Part shown: in pieces, positions 1-7,218 of the stretch | Layout: every line of letters begins with the position of its first letter | Position numbering within the stretch: position 1 is the stretch's first letter | NCBI GenBank assembly: GCA_023432025.1 | Contig: JAEYVE010000093.1 | Location: 1 to 45,198 of the forward strand | From: Pseudomonadota bacterium | GTDB lineage: Bacteria > Myxococcota_A > Polyangia > Polyangiales > Polyangiaceae | DNA length: 45,198 nt | Reading direction: 5' to 3' | Made by a program: the position numbers and the translations under genes | Notes under the pieces: generated by a model | What the model saw: only the letters and a program-made list of their open reading frames with translations | Database searches by the model: none | What the model was told of the DNA's origin: nothing

Positions 1-75
1 GGGCGAGCGGGCGTGGACAGCATGCCAGAGGGGGTGGGGGCCTTGGTAAGGAAAGCAGCCTCGGGGGACCGACGG

Positions 76-945
76 TCAGTCGACATTCTGAACCTGTTCG
101 CGCATGCGCTCGATCTCGGCCTTCATCTCGACCACGAGGTGCGAGACCGTCGCGTGCGAACACTTCGAGCCGATGGTGTTCACTTCACGCCCGACCTCTT
201 GCAGCAAGAAGTCCAAGCGCCGTCCGATGCTCTCACTCGCGGAGAAGAGCGCCTCGAGCTGACCGAAGTGACTGCCGAGACGCACCAGCTCCTCGGTGAT
301 GTCGCTTTTGTCGGCCAAAATCGCAAGCTCGGCCTCGAGCCGCGTCGGGTCGACGCTGGCATCCACGCCGTTCAGGAGTTTGTCGAGGCGCTCGCGCAGC
401 CGCTTACGCTGGTGCTGGACGAGGTCCTCGGCGCCTGCTTCGATTTGGGAGCGCAGCTCACGCGCGCGGTCGAGGCGCGTACGAAGCTCGGTGTCCAGGG
501 CACGGCCCTCTTCGGCGCGCATGGCGGAAAGCCGCTCGGAGGCCTCCAGAAAGGCCTCTTCGATGCTCTGGCGCACTGCGTCGGAGTCCAGCGTGTCGGA
601 CTCCAGCACGTGGGGCAGGGCAAAGAGCGCCGACAGCGGCAGCTGGCTGCCCGGGGAGACCTGCTCGGACACTTCTTGCAAGGCGGCGTGGAGCGCACGC
701 AGGCGCTCCGCGTTGACGCGCGGAGCGCTGGCCCCGCGTCCCTCGATGCGAACGGCGATGTCGTAGCGGCCGCGTCCCAAGCGAGCGCGGGCCAGCTGTT
801 CCACGAAGAACGCCTGCTCCGCCAGATCCGCAGGCATGCGCACACGCACGTCCTGGTACCTGTGATTGAGGGCACGCACCTCGAGGGACAACCGCGCGTC
901 CCCCAGCGGCGCCGCGCCGACGCCGAACCCGGTCATGCTGCGCAT
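76..945 (-). CDS. yicC: YicC-family endoribonuclease
   Basis: About 289 residues. YicC/YloC proteins are stress-related endoribonucleases of the bacterial cytoplasm. The N-terminus MRSMTGFG followed by LEVRALNHRYQDVR is the hallmark YicC start. The C-terminal DUF1732 part is recognisable from REVNTIGSKC and the final ExxKAEIERMREQVQN. I chose the ATG at 945 because the open frame upstream (to 1032) is low-complexity and precedes the conserved MRSMTGFG. The gene lies 76 bp downstream of the DUF507 gene on the same strand, so co-transcription is likely. Family assignment is firm; the substrate here is unknown. Confidence 0.93.
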   Translation of the reverse strand: MRSMTGFGVGAAPLGDARLSLEVRALNHRYQDVRVRMPADLAEQAFFVEQLARARLGRGRYDIAVRIEGRGASAPRVNAERLRALHAALQEVSEQVSPGSQLPLSALFALPHVLESDTLDSDAVRQSIEEAFLEASERLSAMRAEEGRALDTELRTRLDRARELRSQIEAGAEDLVQHQRKRLRERLDKLLNGVDASVDPTRLEAELAILADKSDITEELVRLGSHFGQLEALFSASESIGRRLDFLLQEVGREVNTIGSKCSHATVSHLVVEMKAEIERMREQVQNVD

Positions 946-1021
946 GCCGCCGGCGCGCGCTTCCCCCGAAGAGGCCGAAGAAAAGCCGGACTCCTCGGTG
1001 CGTCGAGTAGGTACGCGAGAC

Positions 1022-1531
1022 TCAGAGGCCACGGCGGCGCTTGATGTCCTCCATCACGCGACGGTACTCGACCTCCCACACGCTCGTTCCCTCCTGAACG
1101 TGCTTGAGCTGGGCGCGCACGGCGGCATCCAGATCGCCCTCGGTCTCCGCTTGCTTGCGCAGCGGGACGCGCAGCTTACGGCGCAGCTCGTGGTCCTCCG
1201 CGTAGATTTCGTCGACGTTGTTCGACTGCATCAGCATTTCGACCAGCTGATCCAGGATGTAGTCGACGGCTTCTTCGCCGACCTTGATGTTGCGTTGCTT
1301 GGCCAGCAAATCCCGCGCCTTGCGGAGCTCTCCGGGAGGAAGGCCGCGCGCGGCGACCATGTCCTTGGCTTTGTCGCTGACCTCTTGCTCGTCCTTGATG
1401 TACTGGTTCAGGACGGCCTCGAAATCGAGTTGGACCTCGCGAGGCGCTTCGGTCTCGATGTCGCCCGCCCCGAGCAGGGATTCGAGCATTTCCTGTGCCA
1501 TCTGGGGCACTCGGGCGCTGTGGAGACGCAT
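1022..1531 (-). CDS. DUF507 family protein
   Basis: 169 residues. DUF507 proteins have no established function. The family shows two related segments, and both are visible here: an N-terminal half starting MRLHSARVPQMAQ, and a C-terminal half with YILDQLVEMLMQS, NVDEIYAEDHELRRKL and a terminal VMEDIKRRRGL. The start at 1531 matches the family's usual MRL opening. It sits upstream of yicC on the same strand. The length is normal for a DUF507 protein, and no membrane segment or metal-binding motif is evident. Confidence 0.9.
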   Translation of the reverse strand: MRLHSARVPQMAQEMLESLLGAGDIETEAPREVQLDFEAVLNQYIKDEQEVSDKAKDMVAARGLPPGELRKARDLLAKQRNIKVGEEAVDYILDQLVEMLMQSNNVDEIYAEDHELRRKLRVPLRKQAETEGDLDAAVRAQLKHVQEGTSVWEVEYRRVMEDIKRRRGL

Positions 1532-1680
1532 GGGGCCGTTACTACCAGATTCTCCGCGTCATGGTGCGACAAACGCCCACGCAGCTGGAACAAAATGCGA
1601 GGGCCTCGTCCCCGCCGCGGACCTCGGATGTTTTGCCTTCCGAGACGCGCGGCGTGTGCTTCCGCGGCGCTTCGCGTGCG

Positions 1681-2793
1681 TCAGACGCTGGGCGGAGGCT
1701 TCGAGCGCGAGCCGAGCCGGAGACGTCGGAACACGGCCTCGCGCTGACGACGTTTGTAGGCGTCGTGGCTGGCGTCGCCCACTTCGTTCGCGGCGTCGGT
1801 TTCCGCGTCCAGCATTTGGAATTCACACAGCATGTAGACGATCGGGCCCAGGGCCTCCGAGCCGGCAGGGGCGGACTCCATGATGTGGTCGGGCACGCGC
1901 ACGGGAACATCCGTCACGAAGTGAATGACTCGGTAGCTCGAGGCGCTGAAGCGGTTGTCGCCGGGCGTAATCGAATCGTCCACCTCGCCCTGGAAGTGCT
2001 CCGTCATGGTGGAGAGGTGCGGGTGGTGATCGCAGTAGCTGCGAAAATGAAAGAGCGTATTCGTGCTCTCTTTGGGGACGATGTAATTGAAGGGGAAGAG
2101 CTGCTCGGTGAGGTACAGAAGGATCGGCATGATGTCGTCCTTCGTCCGCGTCACGATGCGGAAGCGTAGCTTGTCGTAGAGCGCCGCAGCGGTGGCTTCT
2201 GGCTTCGACAGTAGCTTGGTGTACGTGGAATCCAGGTTCTTACGGCCGCCAATGAACTCCGTGATGGGAAAGCCCCCACCCAGCATGGAGCCGACCACGC
2301 GGTACACCTTCTCTTCCACGAGGTGAAAGAGGTCTCGGTCGCTCACGGGCAGGCGAAACAGGAGCTCTCGCCCCGCCATGTGATTGATGATGTGAATCGT
2401 CTTGAGGATGGTGCAGGCGCAGAGCTGCCGGTGGCCCTTGCCCGCGGCCATCATCAAGAGGTCCGGCATGGAGGCCTGCTCGACCGGCTTGGGAATGGCG
2501 AAAGCGAAATGACGGCGCAGGTAGCTTATCGCGTCCTCTTTGACGCGAGTGACGTATTCGACGTCCTTGGGGAGATCGAGGCGCAGCTCGTGGTTCTCTA
2601 TGAGGCGGCGCGCGTCCGCTTCAGAAGCGAAATTCAGGCGGTGCCAGTCGATGACCGAACCGCCACGCAGCACCATGCGCACGGTTTCCAGGTCGTGCAG
2701 GGAGAACTCCTCCAGCGCGCGGAGGTGCGGGCGGGCAGGGAGCCGTTGCCGGGGAGGGGTGCTGCTGCGTCGTTCCGCCTTGTCGCGTGCCAA
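1681..2793 (-). CDS. TIGR04552-type protein with RelA/SpoT-synthetase-like motifs
   Basis: About 370 residues from the TTG at 2793. I recognise the sequence as the myxobacterial TIGR04552-like group, which has no assigned function. The C-terminal half carries, in order, GRKNLDSTYTKL (residues 183-194), YDKLRFRIV (206-214), SSYRVIHF (285-292) and CEFQ (323-326). These match the order and spacing of (p)ppGpp synthetase motifs: GRPKH..SIYRKM, YDLLAxRV, GYRSLH, and VEVQIR with its catalytic Glu. D207 and E324 would be the catalytic acids. The start is uncertain: an ATG at 2961 is in frame, but an 11-bp hairpin lies inside that extension, which favours the shorter form. Product family 0.8; the synthetase-like fold is inference. 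Confidence 0.78.
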   Translation of the reverse strand: MARDKAERRSSTPPRQRLPARPHLRALEEFSLHDLETVRMVLRGGSVIDWHRLNFASEADARRLIENHELRLDLPKDVEYVTRVKEDAISYLRRHFAFAIPKPVEQASMPDLLMMAAGKGHRQLCACTILKTIHIINHMAGRELLFRLPVSDRDLFHLVEEKVYRVVGSMLGGGFPITEFIGGRKNLDSTYTKLLSKPEATAAALYDKLRFRIVTRTKDDIMPILLYLTEQLFPFNYIVPKESTNTLFHFRSYCDHHPHLSTMTEHFQGEVDDSITPGDNRFSASSYRVIHFVTDVPVRVPDHIMESAPAGSEALGPIVYMLCEFQMLDAETDAANEVGDASHDAYKRRQREAVFRRLRLGSRSKPPPSV

Positions 2794-2837
2794 ATGCGCC
2801 TCAGTCGAAGATGGTACGGGAGTCGGAGATGAAACGA

Positions 2838-2868
2838 AGCCCCAACGAACGCAAAGCTCGTTGGGGCT
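2838..2868. repeat. 11-bp perfect inverted repeat (hairpin)
   Basis: Arms AGCCCCAACGA and TCGTTGGGGCT with a 9-nt loop. It lies between the small membrane-protein gene (3011-3187, minus) and the likely start of the TIGR04552-type gene. It could be a terminator or attenuator. There is no clean T-run, so the mechanism is open. Confidence 0.6.
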
Positions 2869-3010
2869 GGAGTTCAGGTCGAGCCAGTGCAGGCGGGCTC
2901 GACAGAAGGCGTCCCGGGACAGAAGGTCGACCGGACGCGCTCGAGAGCAGCGGGCTTCCACGATGAGCGGCGTGCGGGCGAAGCCGGGGCTCCGCTGGCG
3001 CCGAACGCCC

Positions 3011-3187
3011 TCAGGTACCGGGGCTGGTGGAGGTGGCGTCCGCGGGCTGCGAACGACCGAGGGAGAGTGTGCCGAAGAAGATGCCCAGTGTGACCCCGAG
3101 GACTGCGAGCTGAGCGCCCATGGTGCCGGTGAGGGCGAGGACAGCGAGGGCGGCAGGGGCCACGAGGTACCAGGGATTCAGGCTCAT
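3011..3187 (-). CDS. Small two-helix membrane protein (58 aa)
   Basis: A 58-residue reading frame from the ATG at 3187 to the TGA at 3011. It starts MSLNPWYLVAPAALAVLA and contains two hydrophobic stretches (about residues 7-20 and 27-41) followed by a polar Ser/Thr/Pro tail. A GGAGAG ribosome-binding site lies about five bases upstream of the ATG. No family is recognised. The typical GC-rich third positions and the good RBS make it a believable small gene. It precedes the TIGR04552-type gene on the same strand, with a hairpin between them. Confidence 0.6.
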   Translation of the reverse strand: MSLNPWYLVAPAALAVLALTGTMGAQLAVLGVTLGIFFGTLSLGRSQPADATSTSPGT

Positions 3188-3597
3188 TCGTGCTCTCCGA
3201 AGGTTTGGGGCTCAGTGGACACCGACACGAGACCGGCGGGTCTTTAGGCCCAGGAGTCGTCGGGGGGAGCGGAAGCTGCCGCCGGCCGTCGGAACTCGCT
3301 GGTCGTGCCAGGGTTTGCCCCAGCGCCGACTCCAAGCAACATTCCCTGGTTGTGGCGAGGGAGAAGTTGCCAGGTGGGATGTGGTGTGTCGATGTAGGTG
3401 ACAGTGCCACAGCCCGCGTCGGGACGGCAAGTTGTTAGCGAGTCCGGATGCGGTACTCAAGAGGACTTCGCCCAGCGTTATGGAAGCGGTGGGTGGCTGT
3501 GGGTGAGCGGAGGACAGCGTTTTTGTTGAGAGTCTGTGAGACAAGTGCGCGCCCGCCCCTCACAAAGTGGTGAAGTTTCGCGGTAAGGTGCGTCCCC
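3188..3597. other. 410-bp non-coding divergent intergenic region
   Basis: This separates the minus-strand small membrane gene from the plus-strand lipoprotein operon, so it should hold promoters for both. I see no convincing -35/-10 pair, tRNA or repeat. Frames open here lack RBS and recognisable protein features. Confidence 0.5.
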
Positions 3598-4119
3598 ATG
3601 TGGGAAGCGCGCCGGCCGGCACGGCGGCCGATGGATGGAGCGTTTGCGGCGGTCTGCGCCGCCCTCCTCGTCCCGTTTTGGGCGTCGTGTGGAGACGAGG
3701 GATTTCTTCCGACTACGGTCGATCCAGGCCCGGACTTTGCCGTCGCAGACGTGCTCTTCGACGAAGGGTACTTCTACTGCCAGGTGGAGCCCGTTCTCTT
3801 CGAGAGCTCCTGCGGCTCAGGGTCTGGTTCGGACCCTGCGGGGGGCTGCCACTTTTCCGTGACGAGCTTCCGACTCACGGACTACATGCCGCGTGTGGCC
3901 GAAAGCTGCACGGGCAACACGCCGGCGCCCGGCAGCGTGGTCGAGGCCGCGCGGCAAAACTATCGCGCCGCTCAAGCTCGCATGAAGCTCGACCCCGAGC
4001 TGGCACCACTTCTCACACGGCCGACCGGGCGCGCGGCGCACCCGCGCCAAATTTTCGAGGAAGACAGCGAGGCTGCGGAGGTGATTCGGCAATGGGCCAA
4101 TCAGTTCTCGAGCCAATGA
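3598..4119 (+). CDS. Putative lipoprotein with cytochrome-domain-like Cys/CH pattern
   Basis: 173 residues. The N-terminus has Arg-rich positive residues, a hydrophobic run and a lipobox-like WASC with the lipid Cys at 31; a start at the second Met (residue 12, position 3631) is equally possible. The segment C61-VEPVLF-C72 and then GGCH (Cys84-His85) resembles the V.PIL...C..CH region of planctomycete/myxobacterial cytochrome-like domains. However, the Cys-to-CH spacing is expanded and no canonical CxxCH is present, so heme binding is doubtful. It is first gene of a coupled four-gene operon: its stop overlaps the next start in ATGA. Confidence 0.75.
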   Translation: MWEARRPARRPMDGAFAAVCAALLVPFWASCGDEGFLPTTVDPGPDFAVADVLFDEGYFYCQVEPVLFESSCGSGSGSDPAGGCHFSVTSFRLTDYMPRVAESCTGNTPAPGSVVEAARQNYRAAQARMKLDPELAPLLTRPTGRAAHPRQIFEEDSEAAEVIRQWANQFSSQ

Positions 4120-4907
4120 AGCGCGCGGTCCGACCTCTGTCGTGGAGCGGGCGCGCGCGCGTCGCTCGTGCGCTCTCATTCTTGGTGGCGACGTCGGTTG
4201 CGCCGCTCGCCCAGGCGGAGGAAGCGCCGGATACGTACGCGCGCGTCGTCGTGGACGAGGTGGAGCTGCGCGCGGGGCCCACGGCGTCGCATCGAGTGAT
4301 CGAGCACGCGCCGCGCGGCGATACGTTCTTGGTGCGCGGCCGCGAGGGCACGGGAAACTGGCTCGAGGTCACGCTGCCGGACGGACGCACGGCGTACGTG
4401 CTGGGGGACGCCGTCGAGACCATTCGGCTCGGGCAAGACGCGCCGGAGGCGGCATCCAAGCCCGGCTTCTTCGCTCCGCCCGCGCTCCAAGAGGCGCGTG
4501 GGGGCTTCACGCTGCAGGGCGGCGTGCTCGACTACGACGCCTTCGCGGAGGTTCGTCCTGCCGTATTTCTCGCGCCCGAGCTGGCGATCGAGCCGTACGT
4601 GGGCATCGCGCTCCAGAGTGATGGGCGGCGCCTCGTTTACGGCCTGGCGGGCAGCCTCAACTTTGCGCCGGATTGGCCCGTGGCGCCCTACTTCTTGCTG
4701 GGCGCCGGCGGCGTGTACGAGGAGCCGCGAGACGACGTCGTGCGCGAGAGTCAGAAGGCGTTTCACGCCCGCGCGGGCGGAGGTCTCTACATTTCTTTGC
4801 GCTTTCGTGTGCTCGTGCGCCTCGAGGCGACGAACTTGGTGCGCTTCACCGAGGACTCGTACGAAAACGAGCAAAGCTACACGGGCGGACTGGGCACGTA
4901 CTTCTGA
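4116..4907 (+). CDS. SH3b-domain exported protein with beta-barrel-like C-terminus
   Basis: 263 residues. The start at 4116 gives an ATGA overlap with the previous stop and a clear signal peptide ending near APLAQA (cleavage about residue 35). Residues about 40-100 form a bacterial SH3 domain (VDEVELRAGPTASHRVI, GNWLEV, GRTAYV). The rest alternates hydrophobic and polar residues with aromatic strand ends (APYFLLGAGGVYEE, GGGLYISLRFRVLVRLEA), like a small outer-membrane beta-barrel ending in YTGGLGTYF. Its position ahead of the DUF4266/DUF3570 pair suggests a shared envelope role. The exact function is not known. Confidence 0.85.
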   Translation: MKRAVRPLSWSGRARVARALSFLVATSVAPLAQAEEAPDTYARVVVDEVELRAGPTASHRVIEHAPRGDTFLVRGREGTGNWLEVTLPDGRTAYVLGDAVETIRLGQDAPEAASKPGFFAPPALQEARGGFTLQGGVLDYDAFAEVRPAVFLAPELAIEPYVGIALQSDGRRLVYGLAGSLNFAPDWPVAPYFLLGAGGVYEEPRDDVVRESQKAFHARAGGGLYISLRFRVLVRLEATNLVRFTEDSYENEQSYTGGLGTYF

Positions 4908-5227
4908 TGAACGAGCAAAGCTTGCTGACGTCACTCGACCCGCGGCGACTCTTGTGGTCGTCCTTGGGGCGACGGAGCTCGTGCCCCGCACACGCGGGTT
5001 CGAGTGTTTGGCAAAGGGTAGGCCTTCTGGCGCTCGCGCTGTGGATGGGGCTGAGCTCGGCCGCGTGCGCAACGGTGCGGCCCGAGCAGCGGGCCGTGCT
5101 GGCAGATCCGACGATGGTGCCCCAATCGGAGGCCCTCGAGGCCGAGGCGCGCGACCACGTTTTCGACAATCGTGAGGGCTCCTTCGGGGGAGGCTCCGTG
5201 CAAGGAGGCGGGTGCGGGTGCAATTGA
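4907..5227 (+). CDS. DUF4266 small lipoprotein
   Basis: 106 residues; the ATG overlaps the previous TGA by one base. After an N-terminal signal region comes a lipobox-like SSAACA and then the DUF4266 signature: TVRPEQRAVLADPTM, a short acidic helix, HVFDNREGSFGG, and a C-terminal GGGCGCN. DUF4266 genes are typically found next to DUF3570 genes, as here; family members are presumed small periplasmic or membrane-anchored lipoproteins. The conserved C-terminal Cys-Gly-Cys could bind metal or a cofactor, but that is not shown. Confidence 0.9.
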   Translation: MNEQSLLTSLDPRRLLWSSLGRRSSCPAHAGSSVWQRVGLLALALWMGLSSAACATVRPEQRAVLADPTMVPQSEALEAEARDHVFDNREGSFGGGSVQGGGCGCN

Positions 5228-6459
5228 AGCGCGTCTCTTGCGCACTCTTCGCGCTCTTGTCGTCCGTGAGCGCGCGTCCCAGCTCGGCTCAGATCGTGGA
5301 GGTCGACACGCGCGTGACGGTGTTCGCCGAGCCTTCGCCCTCGAGCCACCTGCTCGTGGTGCACCCCGGTGCGCGTGTGACGGGGCTGCCGAGCGAATCT
5401 GTCCGCGTTTATGCGGGCTACGACGCCGACATCGTGTCGGGCGCCACGGAGCCCATCAAAGCGGGGCCGCTCAGCGGCGTGGACGTCGTCTCTGGAGCAA
5501 CGTCGTTCGACGACGTGCGCCACGTGGGCCAAGGCGGGTTCTCCATCGAGCGCCGCGCGACGCGGCTCAGCGGCTCCTACGCGTACGGCACCGAGAGCGA
5601 CTACCGCTCGCAGTCGTTCAGCGTGTCGGCAGGCGCCGACTTCTTCCAAAAGAACACTCAAATCGACCTCTCTTACGCGCGCGGCTTCGATCGGGTGTGC
5701 ACGAGCGAGTTTTCGTCCACCGTGCCGCCCAGCTCGCGGCAGGCGTTGGACTCCTCCACGGGGTGCTTTTCTTCCGCAGCGGACAACCGGGCGACGCGCG
5801 ACGTGGAGCTCGATAACTTCCAGGTCGCTTGGACGCAGAGCTGGACGCCCGTGTTCACGACGCAGGCGGTCTTGACGGGGCAGCTCCAAAACGGATTCTT
5901 GGAAAACCCGTACCGCTCAGTGGTCATCGCGCCCTCGGGCGAAGCGGCACTCGAAAACCACCCAGAAAACCGTGCACGCGGCGCCCTGACGCTCCACGGT
6001 CGGTACTTCATTCGTTCGTGGCGTGCGGCGCTCGGTGTTAGCGTGCGCGGCTACCACGACACTTGGGACCTCTGGGCGGGCACTTACGAGCTGAGTCTGG
6101 AGCGTCACTTTACGCCGTGGCTAAGGGTCTTGGGGCGCGCGCGGTTTCATCAGCAGAGCGGTGTGCTGTTTTGGAGCGATGACTACACGGGCGGCGAGCC
6201 GCAGACCGGCCCCCGTGGCCAGTACTGGACCGGGGATCGCGAGCTGAGCCCGCTTTTGTCGTACTCGGCGGGCGCTCGCGCCGTGGCGACGACGCGGGGC
6301 CGCGCCGGAGATCGCGTGCTCGGCGTGTTTTTGGAGGGCTCTTTGGGGCTGTCTTTGGACCTCCTGAAGACGGACCTGGAGGAGTTCACGTGGGCGGGTA
6401 AAAAGCCGGACGATACGTTTGGCGGCATGCTCACGCTCATCCTCTCCGGCAGCTTGTGA
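5218..6459 (+). CDS. DUF3570 outer-membrane-type protein with two SGAT motifs
   Basis: About 413 residues. I chose the GTG at 5218, nine bases after AAGGAGG; the GTG at 5212 is too close to that RBS. The signal peptide ends near SARPSSAQ. Near the N-terminus, DADIVSGATEP (SGAT at residues 74-77) and DVVSGATSF (92-95) repeat the [S/T]GA[T/S] pattern used for covalent FMN attachment by ApbE. The rest has the long alternating strands of DUF3570, a predicted beta-barrel, ending in LTLILSGSL. It is the last gene of the coupled operon. No ApbE gene lies in this window, so flavinylation is inferred only. Confidence 0.88.
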   Translation: MQLKRVSCALFALLSSVSARPSSAQIVEVDTRVTVFAEPSPSSHLLVVHPGARVTGLPSESVRVYAGYDADIVSGATEPIKAGPLSGVDVVSGATSFDDVRHVGQGGFSIERRATRLSGSYAYGTESDYRSQSFSVSAGADFFQKNTQIDLSYARGFDRVCTSEFSSTVPPSSRQALDSSTGCFSSAADNRATRDVELDNFQVAWTQSWTPVFTTQAVLTGQLQNGFLENPYRSVVIAPSGEAALENHPENRARGALTLHGRYFIRSWRAALGVSVRGYHDTWDLWAGTYELSLERHFTPWLRVLGRARFHQQSGVLFWSDDYTGGEPQTGPRGQYWTGDRELSPLLSYSAGARAVATTRGRAGDRVLGVFLEGSLGLSLDLLKTDLEEFTWAGKKPDDTFGGMLTLILSGSL

Positions 6460-6506
6460 GCGTGCGGCCGAAGGCCGCGCGGCGCGCGCGTGCCGCAGTC
6501 GCAGCG

Positions 6507-6592
6507 CATGAGCTGACGTGGCCCGCGGCGCGCGCGTTGCAGCTTCTCGCGTACGCGGCAGGTCTGCGGCTCATGAGCTGACGCGGCCCGCG
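6507..6592. repeat. Pair of 21-bp direct repeats (20/21 identical)
   Basis: CATGAGCTGACGTGGCCCGC... at 6507-6527 recurs with one mismatch at 6572-6592, 65 bp apart. Both lie in the gap between the DUF3570 gene and the GNAT gene. Possible regulator sites or simply a local duplication. Confidence 0.55.
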
Positions 6593-6602
6593 CCGTAGCG
6601 CT

Positions 6603-7106
6603 ATGAAGCGCGGCGTGACGCTCTCCATTCGCTTTGCGACGCCCGACGACGCTCCCACGGTGTATTCGTTCATTTGCGCTTTGGCGCTGTACGAACGAGA
6701 GCCCGACGCCGTGCGCACGGAAGCCGCTACGTTGCGGACGCAGCTCGCCAGCGATAGGCCGCCGTTCGAGTGTTTGCTCGCGGAATCCGGCGGGCGCGCC
6801 GTCGGGTTCGCGCTCTTCTTCCCCAACTACTCGACGTGGCTCGGCAAGCCCGGCATTCACCTCGAGGATTTGTTCGTTCTGCCGGAGGAGCGCGGGCGCG
6901 GCTACGGTAAAGCGCTCTTTCGCAGGGTCGCCGAGCTCGCCGTCGAACGCGGCGCGGGACGCCTCGAGTGGGCAGTGCTCGACTGGAACCAGCCGGCCAT
7001 CGACTTTTACAGGAGCCTGGGCTCCGAGCCGCTCTCGGAGTGGACCACCGAGCGCTTGAGCGGCGAAGCCCTACGAAGGCTCGGTTCGAGCGGTTCCCTT
7101 CGCTGA
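6603..7106 (+). CDS. GNAT N-acetyltransferase, diamine/spermidine acetyltransferase-like
   Basis: 167 residues. The GNAT fold is clear: the acetyl-CoA loop is RGRGYGKALF (about residues 98-107), preceded by HLEDLFVLPEE. LALYEREPDAV, NYSTWLGKPG and GRLEWAVLDWNQPAIDFYRSLG are characteristic of the spermidine/spermine N1-acetyltransferase-like branch. By family it would acetylate a small amine or amino acid in the cytoplasm. The actual substrate cannot be read from the sequence. It is a monocistronic plus-strand gene, convergent with the next minus-strand cluster. Confidence 0.9.
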   Translation: MKRGVTLSIRFATPDDAPTVYSFICALALYEREPDAVRTEAATLRTQLASDRPPFECLLAESGGRAVGFALFFPNYSTWLGKPGIHLEDLFVLPEERGRGYGKALFRRVAELAVERGAGRLEWAVLDWNQPAIDFYRSLGSEPLSEWTTERLSGEALRRLGSSGSLR

Positions 7107-7115
7107 GCTCGTGTT

Positions 7116-7154
7116 GGCCGAGCCCGAAGGCTCGGCCCGAGCGAGCGCCTTTTT
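7116..7154. terminator. Hairpin between convergent genes
   Basis: A perfect 9-bp stem GGCCGAGCC / GGCTCGGCC with a CGAA tetraloop (7116-7137), then TTTTT at 7150-7154. The T-run is 12 bases away, so this is a weak intrinsic terminator. It may serve the GNAT gene and the convergent gene ending at 7219. Confidence 0.5.
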
Positions 7155-7218
7155 GCCGAGCTCTTCTCGGGCGAGGCTCGGGCAAATGGTCAGCGCGGCA
7201 TTCTGAGCGGCGAGCTCG

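Noticed and set aside
1..75. Possible start of a gene downstream of yicC on the minus strand (ATG at 23, MLSTPARP)
   Set aside because: yicC is often followed by gmk, but only eight codons are visible and there is no clear RBS, so no call is made.
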